This document shows positions 48,849 to 61,573 of a DNA stretch of 64,000 nt, piece by piece. Origin of the DNA: Pyrrhoderma lamaoense. Lineage: Eukaryota; Basidiomycota; Agaricomycetes; Hymenochaetales; Hymenochaetaceae. The position numbers and the translations under genes are program-made. Positions within the stretch are counted from its first letter, which is position 1; every line of letters starts with the position of its first letter. The notes beneath the pieces were generated by a model. It had not been told where the DNA came from, did no database searches, and saw only the letters and a program-made list of their open reading frames with translations. The stretch spans positions 930,001-994,000 of the forward strand of contig NBAZ01000005.1 in the NCBI GenBank assembly GCA_002794735.1, read 5' to 3'.

Positions 48849-51800
48849 TTACTTGACGCTAACGCTCAATCCTTCCAGCCCAAACTCCCCACTATCCTCT
48901 CCAAGTGCCCCTCCCCGATCCCGTTCGTCAAAAGGATCTCGAGCGCTTCCGGTTCGTGCTCTCCATAATGCTCGATATGTATTTTTGAGCTTTTGTAATT
49001 CGGCATCGAGACCCGCGGCCTTAGAGGCAAGGGCAACGAAGGATGCGTGTTGTGCTTGGAGGGTCGAGGTGATTGCTGTAATAATGATATATAGTTGATA
49101 CCGGCGAAAAGGATCGGAGTATTGGGTTTTCGTTATGCATTATGAGCAAAATATAAGTAACCCCAGATTTGCATGCCAAAAGGGAGAAATGGAGCAGTTA
49201 GTATGCTTTAAGCTAGATATATGCTTCGTGGTATTGATAAAAGAAAAGTATATTGAATATGAAAGAAACTAGTATTTGTGCACGAGGCCGCCGAGTTAGA
49301 TGCAAGCGGCAACAAAAGTACATCAATAATGATAAACAAGAGATTAACAATAAAACACAGAATAACTCAATGAAAAGGGGAGATAGAGAAAAAGGGTAGG
49401 AAAGAAAGATTTGAAAAAAGTACGCACACTGAGGAGTAACAGAGATGTGGTTCGCCTCTGAGACAAGCTTGCGTTCAATTTGCTATAGTGAACGCATATG
49501 GATATGGGTTCATAAGTTGATTTGTCCATATGGGTCATGACCGCAGCCACAAGTATAAGGGACATATGAGTCATGATTTTCATTATAGACAGCAGAAACG
49601 AGGTTGATTTATTCCCAACCATGCGTTATCCGCAGTCCAACCAGGTACCGTATTCCGAGATAGCGATGCGATTCCAGGTGAAAGAAAGGACAGAATGGAG
49701 GTCGATATAGGTGAATCGGCGATTCCTCCAGGCACAGACGACGGAAGTGACAGTCGACGACAGACAAGCATAAACGTGACGCCCAGGAACGGAAAATAAG
49801 AATATAGAGTTTAGTTTTATTCGTATTCGTGTTTTTTCGCAGTTCGTGCGAGACACACGAAATATGCGTTAAAATGCACGTGTTATCAGTCCCAGGTGTC
49901 ATAATGCAGAATATGGGTACCACATGTATCATTTTGTAATATGTAGTAATTTTGAAGTGCCAAAATTCGCCACCATATGAAAGAAATTGATGTAGTTGCA
50001 AACGGTGAGGTCAGTCCAGGTGAGGGATAGGAAGACAGAGATAAGAAAAAAAACGAGTGCGGATACCATCAGCATTCAGAAGACCAAAAATGGATAAGTG
50101 TGATAGAAGACAGATATAAAGACGTACCTCAAGTGTACTATTCACCCACGTCAGTCTTTCTCGAAGATGTTCAGTTACACGAGTGAAGAACCTGAGAACC
50201 ACACAAACATTAGTGTCTGTCTACATACCAGCTTTTGCTTCTTCATAGTGAAACATTAGTAATATTGATAACATAGTTTTACACTTACTCAAGTGGAAAC
50301 CCGGCATAATTCTTCAAACTCGAGCTTTGTTGTGCATGAGCATGTGCATTTTGCGGATTTTTATATGCTTCAATAATTCTCGTAGCTGCGATTGTGTCCT
50401 GTACAGCCTGGTCCATCCGTGACTTTAGCTCCCGCATCGAGGCAATGTCCGTTCGGAGTTTGTTGATACTGTTGACTAGGTCCTATAACATCCGTCAAAT
50501 CAGTATACAACGTTAAGGACATTGAACAGATTGGTTGTTTTAGGGGAAAACATGTTTTGCAAGTATTGATAAGATGAAAATCGAAACTACAAATGAGAGA
50601 AGACTGGATTCATGTTTTGGTTATGCTTCTCTAATCCATGATCAGGGCTTTCACATCAGATTACACATGCAGGAAACCTAGATGTTCTCCCCGGCTTTTC
50701 TCATCGTTTTCTGAGTAACTCGACGGAGATAACCCAATCCCCAAAGGATAGAGTTCAATAGAGTTTTGAGAACAGCCAGAAAAGTGTTTGAAACTATAAG
50801 GTTCACCCCGTACAGAGGGAGGGGAGTACCTCCGATGGGCAAAGGAACAAATAACCGGAAGAAAGAGAGTGGATGAACAGTCGAAAACGAGAATGAGTGA
50901 ATGAACAGAAGAAAGCCAAGTGTAAAGAAGCTTGAGAAGGCGAATAACACCATATGCTTCGTTATTTACGCGGCACATGTGCGTTCGTGTAAACTCGTAC
51001 ACCAACCACAATAACCACTATAACTTCATGCACTCATTGGACTAGGATCGGACGACTGTGTAGTCAAATACTAGTTTAGTATCATAAAGTCCGAAGTACA
51101 CTCGGTTATACTCAGCCGAAAATTTATGAATGGAAGGAAGTATGTGTGATATGATTATAGATGATAGGCAAGGTTCAATAACGCCAACATTCAACTGATT
51201 CTAGTATCCTCGGACGGGATGATATCAAGAAAAGTCACAGAAACCAGATGTAAAAAGGATTTTATATATTGCGATTTAAGGCCCACCTTATGCACAATCC
51301 TGATTTGTTCCGAACCCTTTTGAGGCTCCTCTCCGAGCTTATGCTGTTTGAGCTCATTGCTTATTTGCAATCGGCCTTGTATATGTGAACTAGAAACGAG
51401 AAGGGTACCAGAATAGTCTGTATGAGTACGTGTATGAACAGTGAGAAGAAATTGTATGGGAAACCGCCGGGAAATGTGGGATGTCGGAACGAAGACCGAT
51501 CGCTCAAGAACAGCAAAGCGCGGAAACAAAAGATGAACGAGGGTAAGATCATATGGTCGTTTTCTTATAGTAAAACTACGAAAAGGGGAGGAAGGGGAAG
51601 TAGAAAAGGGCTATGAAACGTACTCGAGTTGCTCAAACTTTTTTCTTACGTCCTCGGGTAGGTCATTAAACTTTGTTGACCGGGTGAAAATGGGCAAGTT
51701 TGAACTAGTATCAGCATACAAAACACATTCCAGTTCAGTTGAAAATTATCGAAAAGCAATTAAGTCATTGATCACAAGAAAAGTACAACAAGTCCACTTA

Positions 51801-52508
51801 CACGACTGATTGTTGTAAGGGTTGGGATTGGACTGTTGTCTGACCAAACAGAGATGGCGTAACGATACTATTTTGTTGCGTTGGGTTAGCAGTGGATGAG
51901 CCGAAGCCACCGATTTGGAAAGGATTTGATGCAGTTTGTTGACTTTGCTGTGTCTGAGTATTACCACCAAAGAGGGATGGTACCTGTGTTTGCGTCTGGG
52001 ATTGAGTATTTGGACCAAATAAACCAGTAGTTGCAGGAGCAGTTGTTGTTGCCCCAAAGAGCGGTTTCGGTTGGCCAAAGGGTCCAGTTGATTGTTGCTG
52101 CTGTTGGGGTTGTGCTGCTGTGGTGCTCTGACCAAAAAGGCCAGTGGAAGGCTGGGCTGTCGTAGTACTTTGACCAAAAAGTCCGGTGGAAGGCTGAGTT
52201 GTAGCAGTGTTCTGACCGAAAAGACCAGTGGACGGTTGTGCACTCGTGGTACTTTGGCCAAATAGACCAGTAGTTGGCTGAGCCGTCGTGTTTGTTGCCG
52301 TTGTTGGCGCGCTGTTTGCGGTGTTTGTGCCAAAGAGACCTGTCCCTGTTGACTGCCCACCGCCGAAGAGAGATGTGCTTGTAGCGGGCTGCTGCTGCTG
52401 CTGCTGTTGTTGTTGTTGTTGATTTTGTTGCTGACCAAACGCACCGAACGCACCCGTCGATGTTGAGGATGCTGCTGGAGCTAGTGCTGAAGCCCCAAAG
52501 ACAGACAT
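48849..52508 (-). CDS. NUP49: FG nucleoporin NUP49 (NUP58-like)
   Basis: Central-channel nucleoporin of the NSP1-NUP57-NUP49 complex. Seven exons (51802-52508, 51624-51704, 51287-51389, 50289-50482, 50128-50191, 49428-49482, 48849-49075) total 1431 nt, 476 residues, all phases matching. Residues 1-235 are an FG region with repeated TGLFGQ and SLFG units, a glutamine run and T/Q-rich spacers. The coiled-coil part begins LPIFTRSTKFNDLPEDVRKK, then SHIQGRLQISNELKQHKLGE, AVQDTIAATRIIEAYKNPQ, YAGFPLEFFTRVTEHLRERL, QIERKLVSEANHISVTPQ and LQAQHASFVALASKAAGLDA, ending RARTGSARDPFD. Three introns are unusually long for this window (804, 645 and 352 bp). Confidence 0.93.
52389..52435 (-). repeat. CAA/CAG trinucleotide repeat encoding a glutamine run in NUP49
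   Basis: About eleven to twelve consecutive glutamine codons (mixed CAA and CAG) after GAFGQQQN in the FG domain. Mixed codons suggest moderate stability. Confidence 0.85.
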
Positions 52509-52725
52509 GGTAGATGCTTAGAGCAAAAGAGCGCGTCGAGAGTGTCGCGTCTTGTTGTCGACCTCATCTGGACGACTTGCTTGACGCGTGTTTAGAATCT
52601 TGATGACCCGCGTGCACTCCTCCGCTTGACCATATGGACACACCAGTCCTCTTCTCCGAAATCCTTATAGAGTCTCTCTCAACCCGCGCTTCTCCCCTCT
52701 CTCAGAATAATGTTGCTTTCGTCAA
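52509..52725. promoter_or_regulatory. Short bidirectional promoter region NUP49 / arrestin-like gene
   Basis: 217 bp between two divergent start codons, with C/T-rich tracts on the plus strand close to the arrestin-like ATG. Must serve both genes; no specific site identified. Confidence 0.45.
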
Positions 52726-54899
52726 ATGCCATCCGACGACGTCGACGACGCAATAAACACGCCCTCCGCTAGACAGCGACGACGTCAAAGCCTCAATCCA
52801 ACAACTAATTCAACTCTCCTTAGGGCACCACCGAGCTATTCTTCCTTGCTCCCCGACTCGGCTTCCGCTTCAGTTACAACGACACGTAGAAATTCTATTC
52901 AACCTTCAGTGCGACCGCCTGTTGAGCATCGATACTCTTTGACTGATAGTCATAAAGCACCATGGGCAACTCTCATTCTTCGTTCGAATGTCGCTTCACC
53001 TCAATTATTGCCAGCTTACTTTGAAGGTCAGACATTGAATGGTTCTCTTGAGCTTAAGTTACCCAAGCCAGAGACAATATTAGGTATCCACATTGAGGTA
53101 TCCGGTAAAATCGTTGCAAATGCACTCAGTCCATTTACGTTTTGGAAGCATATACACCCTTTGTGGACACCTCAGATGGGCGACCCGAATACCAGTGTAC
53201 TTCGAAACCTATCGGAGGCCGAAAATACTGTGAACACAAGCATGGAATCAATACCTTTATCTCTTTCCTCTTTGTCCATTCAAAAAAAGAGTAAGAAATT
53301 GTCTGGTGAACACATCTGGCCATTTGCAATTACACTCCCATCGACCTGTAACATCTCTACCCGGGCAAAGCAGCCTCCAGTAGTACTTCGCTTACCACCC
53401 TCATTCTCAGAGAAAGGCGCGGCACAGTTCATCAATTACGAGCTTAATGTCCGCATTCGGCGTGGTATCTTTCGCATCGACAGCCAGTCAGCTTCTACAA
53501 TCTTACTATCTAATTCAATTTCTATCGCGACTAATTATCTTACAGGCTTGGTACTCATTTCGGTTTTGTCCCCGTGTTCGCCCTTCAGCACCCTCCCCCA
53601 AGCGGAGCCTGGCGTATCAAAATGGAAGTCCCCCGCCCACTCCTAAATCAGATCCAGAAGGATGGCATATTCTTCAACCAATCATGATTAATGGTAAGGT
53701 ATTTGGTGTCAGAGAAGTAAAAGCAAAATGTGAAGTAGGTGTTCCATTCTTATTTCAAATTTGCTCTTCCGACTGACAAGTGTGATCGTTTTGTAGTTCG
53801 CATTTTCAAAACCAGTACGCAATTGAAGCTCATTCTCTAAGAAACCGCACTAATTCTGACGTTGGAATTAACATGTACACTAATAGCTTGTCTACACCCG
53901 CGGCTCCCCAATTCCCTGTTCCTTATGCATTACTTGCTCCGATCCTCAAGCTCTTGACCTTCTCTCAAACCCTTCTAGCACTGCCCTGCATCTTATACGC
54001 GAGATCAGATACAACACAGACAGCAGTCTTTCTTTCGATAACAAAGAAGGTGGCCCTGGGCCCCCTCACATGAGTCCTCGCCCTCAGATTTATCTCTTGG
54101 CATTCCGGCTGGTACGCCTTCTATCAGCACACCTTTTTCTATCCTTTCAAGCAAAGGTGCATCCCAATCAGACATGAACTCATCAATCTCAAAAGAGAAA
54201 CCTAGGAATAAGGAAAGAGATAGGGAAGCACTACAGCCACCGAAATTTGGCCCAATGCTCACGATGAATGGGGCTAGAAAGGGTGTCGCAAGCGCCGTCT
54301 GGTGGCCTAACAACAGTCGCAGAATCCCCACAGTATCAGTATCATCAGAGCCATCATATGAGAGATATCTTGATGGAGAAATTCTTCTTCCAAAAGACCT
54401 AGTACCAAACTTCTCGTTCGGCGGGTTTACTATCTCTGTACGTGTATAATAATCACCAAAACTCTTTTCTTGTTACTCCAGTTCCTGATCTCGTATTTTC
54501 GGTCTATCTTCACATACTAATCCCAACTCAACTTTTCCTTATTAATAACACTAATTCTAGTACTATCTACTACTTCTTCCCTACCGAATTCCGGGCTTTG
54601 AACTCAAGTCCTTTTCCCTCTCCCCACCCTCTTCTCCATCAAGCAGTACATCAAGCCCCTCAAGTCCAGCGAAATCGCCCCCGACGTTCAATCCCATCTC
54701 AAACGTCTCTGCGTCCTCTTCTAAATTAGGAACAGCATCCGCAGGAGACCCGTTATTTCTAACCCAAGTTGACATAGCTACGCTCCACGCACCAGGTCCA
54801 GCTGCGCGGCTTTACGCGCCTCCTGGGGCGCACGAGGCAAAGGCTAGAGCTGGAAAGGAGTCAGAAAATCGCCCAGCTGTTTGGGGATTGTGCATTTGA
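52726..54899 (+). CDS. Arrestin-domain protein, one frame break
   Basis: Arrestin-like protein; fungal members adapt ubiquitin ligases to membrane transporters. N terminus is serine-rich with PPSYSSLLPDS (a PPxY motif, the binding site for Rsp5-type WW domains). The arrestin N-domain follows: YFEGQTLNGSLELKLPKPE, ILGIHIEVSGKIVA, HIWPFAITLPS, VLRLPPSFSEKGAAQFINYE and LNVRIRRGIFRIDSQ. After a 59 bp intron (53487-53545) LGTHFGFVP breaks at the C4 run 53570-53573; one added C gives VPRVRPSAPSPKRSLAYQNG, continuing PPPTPKSDPEGWHILQPIM. The arrestin C-domain is spread over several exons: ITCSDPQALDLLSNPSST, VWWPNN, YLDGEILLPKDLVPNFSFGG, and the end LYAPPGAHEAKARA..AVWGLCI with stop at 54897. Boundaries after 53750 are approximate. 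Confidence 0.8.
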
Positions 54900-55749
54900 T
54901 CGGGGTTTTATCTCCTTGAACGTGTGAGCGTGAGTGACTGTATACATATTATACCGATATCATAGGTTAAGGGAGGAAGCAGAGGATAGAGAAACGGCCG
55001 GGGATCATAAAAGATGACTCTCAGGTCACGTTTCTAGGATCATTGTTCTTCTATGTGTCTTGCTTTTCTGGTATACACGCAGTGCTTAGAAGTAACTACA
55101 CCCCCTCCTCCCTTCGATCACATCCGTTATCATTCTTCCTAGTCGACTCTCATTCTCTTATCCTCAATCCAATATCGTCCATGATGGATGACTTAATGTT
55201 GAATCTCTTCTGTATCTATGCTTAACCTGTTCTTCAATTGAGCTTTGCCATAATCTGCTATGTACGTATGTACGTATTATTGTATCCGTTTCCGAGCTTC
55301 TCTTCTATTCTGATGCTGATCTCCTTACTCTTCTACTTTTTTTCTTCTGTCTTTTTTTCTTCCTAATTCCAAACCCTTTCTTGTACAATGTAATAGCAAT
55401 ACTAGCACGTAAGCACTGCCTGTAACGTATCAACTAATACTAATGTGCATAATCGAACAATACATTCATCATCAAAGGGAGGGGACGGTAAAAATAGACG
55501 AGATACCAGTTGGAAAGAACGATACGTACTATTATATTGATCCATGATTATGGTTTCTGCCATGTCCGCTTGTCACTAGGAAGAAAACTATGTGATACAT
55601 GTACAAGGATATACTTACTGGAACTGTAGTAGTGTCACTCACTTGAAAATAATACGGACAAAAAGAGGCGAATAAAAAGTTAATCTTAAACTTGATGAAT
55701 AAAATGACGTGTGATAGAATCATGAGGAGCCCAGCCCAGTAAGAAATTA
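54900..55749. other. Convergent intergenic region arrestin-like gene / LST8
   Basis: About 850 bp, with a T/C-rich segment near 55300-55380. No supported gene. Confidence 0.45.
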
Positions 55750-57505
55750 TCAACTTGCTCCATCATGCAATGCACAGCAAACTACGGCTATAAAGATCAG
55801 AAAACGCAATTCAAATTAATTAAGTTTGACGATCCGCGTTCGTGTTCAATCAGATCAAGGCAGATATTATAATAAGGGGAATTTAATTGTGAGATTTACG
55901 ATGTATTAGTACCAAGTGGTGGAATAGAAATACCTTTGTGGTGTCCATTATATTGGCGCACCGTTTCCCCGGAGGCCATTTCCCAAAGTCGAGCAACGTG
56001 GTCCGAGGAGGCTATATGAGAATAGAGAGGAGTGTTTGAATATCAGAAATTCTGATAGTCTTATTCAATGAATCATGTAAGAAGAGAGTTTTACCAGTAA
56101 CGAGATATGCTGAATCGGCACTAAAGGCACAATCCCAGACCCATCTTTGGTGTCCAATAAGTACCTTCTCAAGCTTGAACTCCCAATTCCGTCCGATGGA
56201 CCAGATTTTAACAGTTGAGTCCGCGGAGCAAGTCGCTAGGTACCTTTTTGATGGTTTTGTTACTTTGCAAGAGCATTAACCACTGAAAAAAAATCGCTGA
56301 CCTGACGTCGGGACTAAGTAAACATCGAGTCAAGTATTTGTTATGCGCCTGGAACTTCGTTATGGCTTGGAACCGAGGTCCATCTTTACTTCCATCGTTG
56401 ATTTTCCATACATAACATTTACCCTATGGTATATACAAGTACAACCAATAGGGATCAATAGGCTTTGTGTCATTGGCTGGGTGGGAGGATTACCTTATTA
56501 TTACCTGCCACTAAACAAGTTCCATCTGAAGCTATGGTCACTGAACGAATTGGGACATCTCCTGCAGGCGCCTTCATGAGAAGCGGTACTATTAGCTACA
56601 TCTCAGGGGACAACAGAGGTAAGGACAAACAAGATCGAGCATGCAAACGTTATCCGAAAGATCCCACAGCTTGATACTCCCCGCTTGGTCACAAGAGATC
56701 AATTCACCTTGGTTCGGATGTATGCAAACATCATTGACTTTCGTGAGAGACAAAATAAAAGGAAAAGTTAGTAATTCAACGTGATATAAGAGCCCTAAGG
56801 TCCGATATCTGCCCTACTCACCAGGAGCTTGGTTATCATAGTTTCGGTGCGGTGTGCTACTTCTACGAATATATATTGGTCAGAAATACTTTTCTCATGC
56901 AATGCCATTTTAGAGTCTTTGACACACCTAAGATCCCATATCTTTATTGTCCCGTCTTCACTACCCGTTACTACCCATTTTCCCTCATTATGAAATGATA
57001 CAGCTGTAACATTTCCGGTATGTCCTTCAAATATCTGGATCTGTATCCCAGACCCAAATTTTAATGAGCTTTTTGAAAAGCAAGTAAAGGGGTTCAACAG
57101 TAGGCATACAGGAGTATTAGATGGGTTTGAGATTTCATATATGTTGACTTTCTTATGTATAGCAGCCGCTAGAAGACGTTTACTATATGTATTGCAGAAT
57201 TGTACGTCTGAGCTTTATTCATGAATGCATATAAATTTAAAGTGAGGAGCTTACTCTGGAGAAATAGCTAGTCTGTTTACTTGCTACAGTGCATAATGGA
57301 GAATAATTATATCAGGAGCAGATTACGGAAATATATGCTGGACTTTTGTACTCACACCTTGTTCACTTGATCGAGCTATGGTTCGTGAACAAATACCGCT
57401 CCATGCCTCCCAAAATCGAATCTCATGATCATATGATCCAGTAACAAGGATAACAGACAGGTCCTGTCTTGAGGAGTTATTTCTTTGACTTGTGGTTTGT
57501 ACCAT
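55750..57505 (-). CDS. LST8: TOR complex subunit LST8 (seven WD40 repeats)
   Basis: WD40 propeller bound to the TOR kinase domain in both TORC1 and TORC2. Begins [20 protein letters not shown], then the diagnostic [152 protein letters not shown] and [20 protein letters not shown]. About eight exons with short introns; the last (55750-55790 region) is tiny. The order and sequence of repeats match LST8 over its whole length. No break noticed, though not every junction was summed. Confidence 0.93.
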
Positions 57506-60252
57506 CTTTAAGGTATTGAAGAAGCTGGAGGATATGGTTATAATGATACTTAGGATATTAATCACACAAATTCTGATTTCAGGTTTGCTAGTCATGTGAC
57601 ATGCCTAGTTACATACACGATGATCATGATGATGTATGATGTTTAGCTAACTACTGTCTTTCACGTAGTAACGCACACCTTAAGCATGTTTGTCAATTAT
57701 AAATTTACATTACAATTTTTTAAGATTTTTTTCTTTACCAACTAAAATAAGTGCATCTACACTACACTACAAACAGAGTTAGATATGTAGTTTCTTATTG
57801 AATATTAATTCTATCAATATAACAAACTAGAGGACTCTGAAATTGTACAAATAATTATCTACCAGTCGCGCACAGTGCGTGAGAACACGCGCATAAATTT
57901 ATTACTAGTATAGAGCTTTCCATATATGGCTTGTAAATCAGATCAGCTTAATTATTAAACATTGATTATCTTACCTTATTTAGATACTCATACATAGACA
58001 ACTTCTTTAAAGCTAGTTTTTCTATATTTTGTATATATATTTACAACTATAAATTTATCTTGTAAGACATCTCTCGTGAACATAGTTAGTGCAAGTAGAT
58101 AATCTCTCTTTTTGTGCAGTTCATTCAGCCGTCAAAAATAATTTAGTCTATCAAATTTTAGTTTATAAAGGAAAAACAAAGAATTTGACAAATTTATACT
58201 TTATTATCTGAAGTTACACAAGGCAGAAATACAAGAAATTTGATATATACATAGTTATATATATAGAAAATCTACATATACATTTTTATAATTTTATAAA
58301 GCAAATTAAGTGAGTTAGAGCAAAAATGTGCGAGAGATGGTAGTGTGCGCGACGTGGTAAAAGACAGTATATTGATTCCCGCAAATTTGAGGAAATTTGT
58401 TTTAGTTTTATACGTTGCGATTGGGGTCCTCAAGCTCTCCTTGATAATATCGGTTACAGTCACATCGTGTTGTACTGCCCTATAGAGATAAATGTGATGT
58501 TCCTATTGAAAAACGCTTGAAATTACATCCACAACATTGGACCTGGTTTTAAGCACTATTATGGAGTTTCTCCGAGATTTGCTACTCGCATCATCTCTTG
58601 CGGCTAACCGTTAGTCTCAATTCATCATGATATACATCCATAAGGTCCATGGTCCTCTCATGAACACTAATTAAATGTGATACTGTACCTTTAAAAGAGT
58701 ATCTTTGGCACGGGATTCTATGATGCGTTCAGTGTTGATTCATATTCTAAGACGGTGTTCGCATAGCGTCATCCTCAGAATCAGTTTTCGCATGAATCTC
58801 TCACTGGCTAATTCGAAAATCACCGACTTATAATAGACTGCTTCTCGATCTCAGGCTTAAAGTAAGTTCAGTAAAGGCTTTTTTTAGCCCATTAGCATAT
58901 AAGGTTGTTGTCGCAAGTGGCACAGGGGCAGAGCCTCAAATCGTCAAATATGTATCAATCTCTCATAAATATATTTCCTCTGTTAGATTGTGATATTCAG
59001 CTCTTGTTACCGGGTTTTCTAGAGCATGTCAACCTGAAAAAGTGAGAAATTAACACACGAGTTTGCTCTTATAAAAAGGCGACATGTGCAATACTCTCCT
59101 CTTATCTCACTCGTAAACTATTCTGTACTTGAGTAATGTCATCATTGATGGCTAGTATATCTGATAGCTTCTTTTTGTCGCAGATTGACCCTCTTATTCC
59201 TCTTTATTTTTTCGTTTTCGCAAGCAAAAGATGTTGACTACAACGCGGACGGGTCTCTTTCAATCATTTCAACCTGTTATATTAGTCGCTGGATCATAAG
59301 GGTATTTCTTCCTGTAGTGCCTTGTAAATCGCACCATTCTTCTGAAAGAGAATGTGATAGTCAATATACGCAAGTTTCTTGTCCTTTCTAGTTACCTCAC
59401 CTGGTTGTGATCCTCTCAAAGATCACTGCAGTATAACTCTTTACAGAACTCGTCGAAGAACATTGTACATTTCCTCCCGAAATTTTCGTTTCACCGACAC
59501 ATTTCGGGACTTAGATACTGAGAGCTACATACATAGAAGGCACGTCCTTTATATGATAATAGATGACGCACCATCAAATCATGATATTATCCGCGGTTTC
59601 TATTTTATCTTATTAGAAGATACCGAGTCAAGCATTAGTGAAGCGGGTACAAGTTTATGGAGTTGAGCTGATGCTGAGCTCTTCGCCATCTCCCTCATCA
59701 TACCCCTTATACTCTCTGTCTCCTGGTATTTTGTATGGGCTGCTGTAGAACATATTTCACTATGTAATGCATTTTCTTTACCAGCCCCTCGAAAACGGTT
59801 AAAAGGTACTTAGACGAATCTTTGTCAGGTTCTATCGCCTTCCCATATGGTCTCTAAGACAATGTGCCGTTCTAAGGCAAAATTTGCGATAATAGCAATA
59901 TATGTCTTTCGTAGCCGAATCCTCTAATTTGAGAACTTATATGCTTACGTAGGGGTCATAGCGCTTACTTGTACTGGTATCTTGGGGGTGGAAAGCTTTA
60001 GTATGCGATAATTACTCATGTAATCTGTGCCGCTCGTATTAAAATCATATAAAACCTTCTATTGTCAACATTAGCATATATCATTATATGAGCTTATCAA
60101 TAGAATGACTGGCCAAATTATTGTGGCTTACCTATGTACCCGTGTTTACATAGTTTTCTGTTTATAGAAGGTGTACTTCTATATCAGGTAATAAACCCGA
60201 CGCGTTATGTGTCGTAAGTTTCTACTGAAGAACTAAAATCTAAACCTTTAGA
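57506..60252. other. AT-rich gene-poor region
   Basis: About 2.75 kb. From about 57600 to 58320 the DNA is extremely AT-rich with many A/T homopolymers and no long frame. Between 59150 and 59670 two weak plus-strand frames occur; the first begins with a hydrophobic stretch (TLLFLFIFSFSQA) that could be a signal peptide, but nothing after it supports a gene. Confidence 0.45.
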
Positions 60253-61573
60253 ATGGCACACCCGTCTCGTGAAGCCCCGACATCGCCTCTTATACAGACA
60301 GGTAGTACTTCCTGCAAACTCTTGCATCATGCTGCTTACATTATTGGTTTTCAGATGAGGATGATGACTATGATGAGGATGCACTCCCTTCCTTCGGTGG
60401 CGAAGCTTTGAGCCCAATAGACAAGGGGAAGCAGCGTGCCCCAGAACGACTAGCCCCACTCGTCTCCGCTAACATAATACACTCTGTTTCGGGAAATATT
60501 GGGACTCCTACGGGTGGTATGACTTCCAATGCATCGTCAAGTAGTTCACGAAGAACAGTAGGGGGCGTACGGGTTGAAACAAGGTATGTGGATCAACTAT
60601 GCGTTATATCTATGTTGAGCCCATCATGTAACAAATAAATACTCGCAGATACACTGGCGCTGACACCCTGGATGAGCCAGTTTCAACAACCTTTGTATGT
60701 CTCGTAGTACTTTAGTGTCCAACACTACTGACTAGATTATTCTAGTTGAGAGATTTGCGATCTATAGCTATCAAACTTGTACAGGTGCTTTATCCAAGAA
60801 GATCAGGCTCAGGAAGAGAAGTTCTAAGGTATTCAATCAACGTGGGCGGTGCATTGAGTTTTGCTAATAAAGCACAGGGATTGGGACTTATGGGGACCAT
60901 TGATCTTGTGCCTGATGCTGGGGATTCTACTTAGTCTAAGTGTAATTGCGATGCGACATACGAACGATATCATCTACTCACTGTATACCTCAGGCGCCTG
61001 CTGACCAGTCTCTTGGTATATTTACGGCAGTGATAGTCATCATCTGTTTGGGTTCGGTGGTTGTTACCATTCAAGCTAAGGTATGTTATATCCTTTCTTT
61101 GCACATTTGTAACCGAACTAATTTGATCTGGGACTAATATCAAGCTTCTTGGCGGGAGGGTGTGAGTGCTTCAATTAAGTTATTCAGGCCTATGCTTAAT
61201 CGCTGCGAAGTTCTTTTTTTCAGGCGTTGTGTGTGTTAGGTTATTGTGTAGCACCTCTGGATGTTGCAGCTTTGATTTCGTTCTTCGTCCCTATCGTTTG
61301 GGTGCGGGCTCCTGTAGCATTGATAGCATGGGCGTGGTGTATTTGGGGTGAGTCCCATCTTTTCTTGTTCCTCCATTAAACTCAACATGTTTATGTAGCT
61401 TCTATCAATTTTCTCGACGGAACGAAGATAGAGCAGCAACGTATCTTACTAGCTGTATATCCTTTACTGTGAGTGCTCTTTCTTGAACCTATGGCTACCA
61501 TTTCTTCATATGCTTATGTCTATAATATAGTCTTTTCTATTTTATTCTTGCATGGATGATACTTATTCAATAA
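60253..61573 (+). CDS. YIP4: YIP1-family Golgi membrane protein (YIP4/YIPF6-like)
   Basis: Five-span membrane protein of the YIP1 family, which interacts with Rab GTPases in ER-Golgi traffic. About nine exons. N terminus MAHPSREAPTSPLIQTDEDD is acidic and soluble, followed by a serine-rich linker. Then LRDLRSIAIKLVQVLYPR, DWDLWGPLILCLMLGILLSL, GIFTAVIVIICLGSVVVTIQ, LLGGRVSFFQALCVLGYCVA (the family hallmark is ALCVLGYCVxPL), VAALISFFVPIVWVRAPVAL, WASINFLDGTKIEQQRILLA and LFYFILAWMILIQ at the end. One exon is only 17 nt (about 61144-61160). The assignment to the YIP4/YIPF6 branch rests on the SFFQALCVLGYC and ILLAVYPLLLFYF segments. Confidence 0.88.

Noticed and set aside
51746..52453. 235-codon serine- and glutamine-rich frame opposite NUP49 phase
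   Set aside because: Shadow of the NUP49 FG exon in another frame; the FG frame is clearly the coding one.
59185..59666. Possible small secreted protein (hydrophobic start TLLFLFIFSFSQA)
   Set aside because: The following sequence has stops between the two frames and no cysteine pattern or splice sites joining them convincingly.
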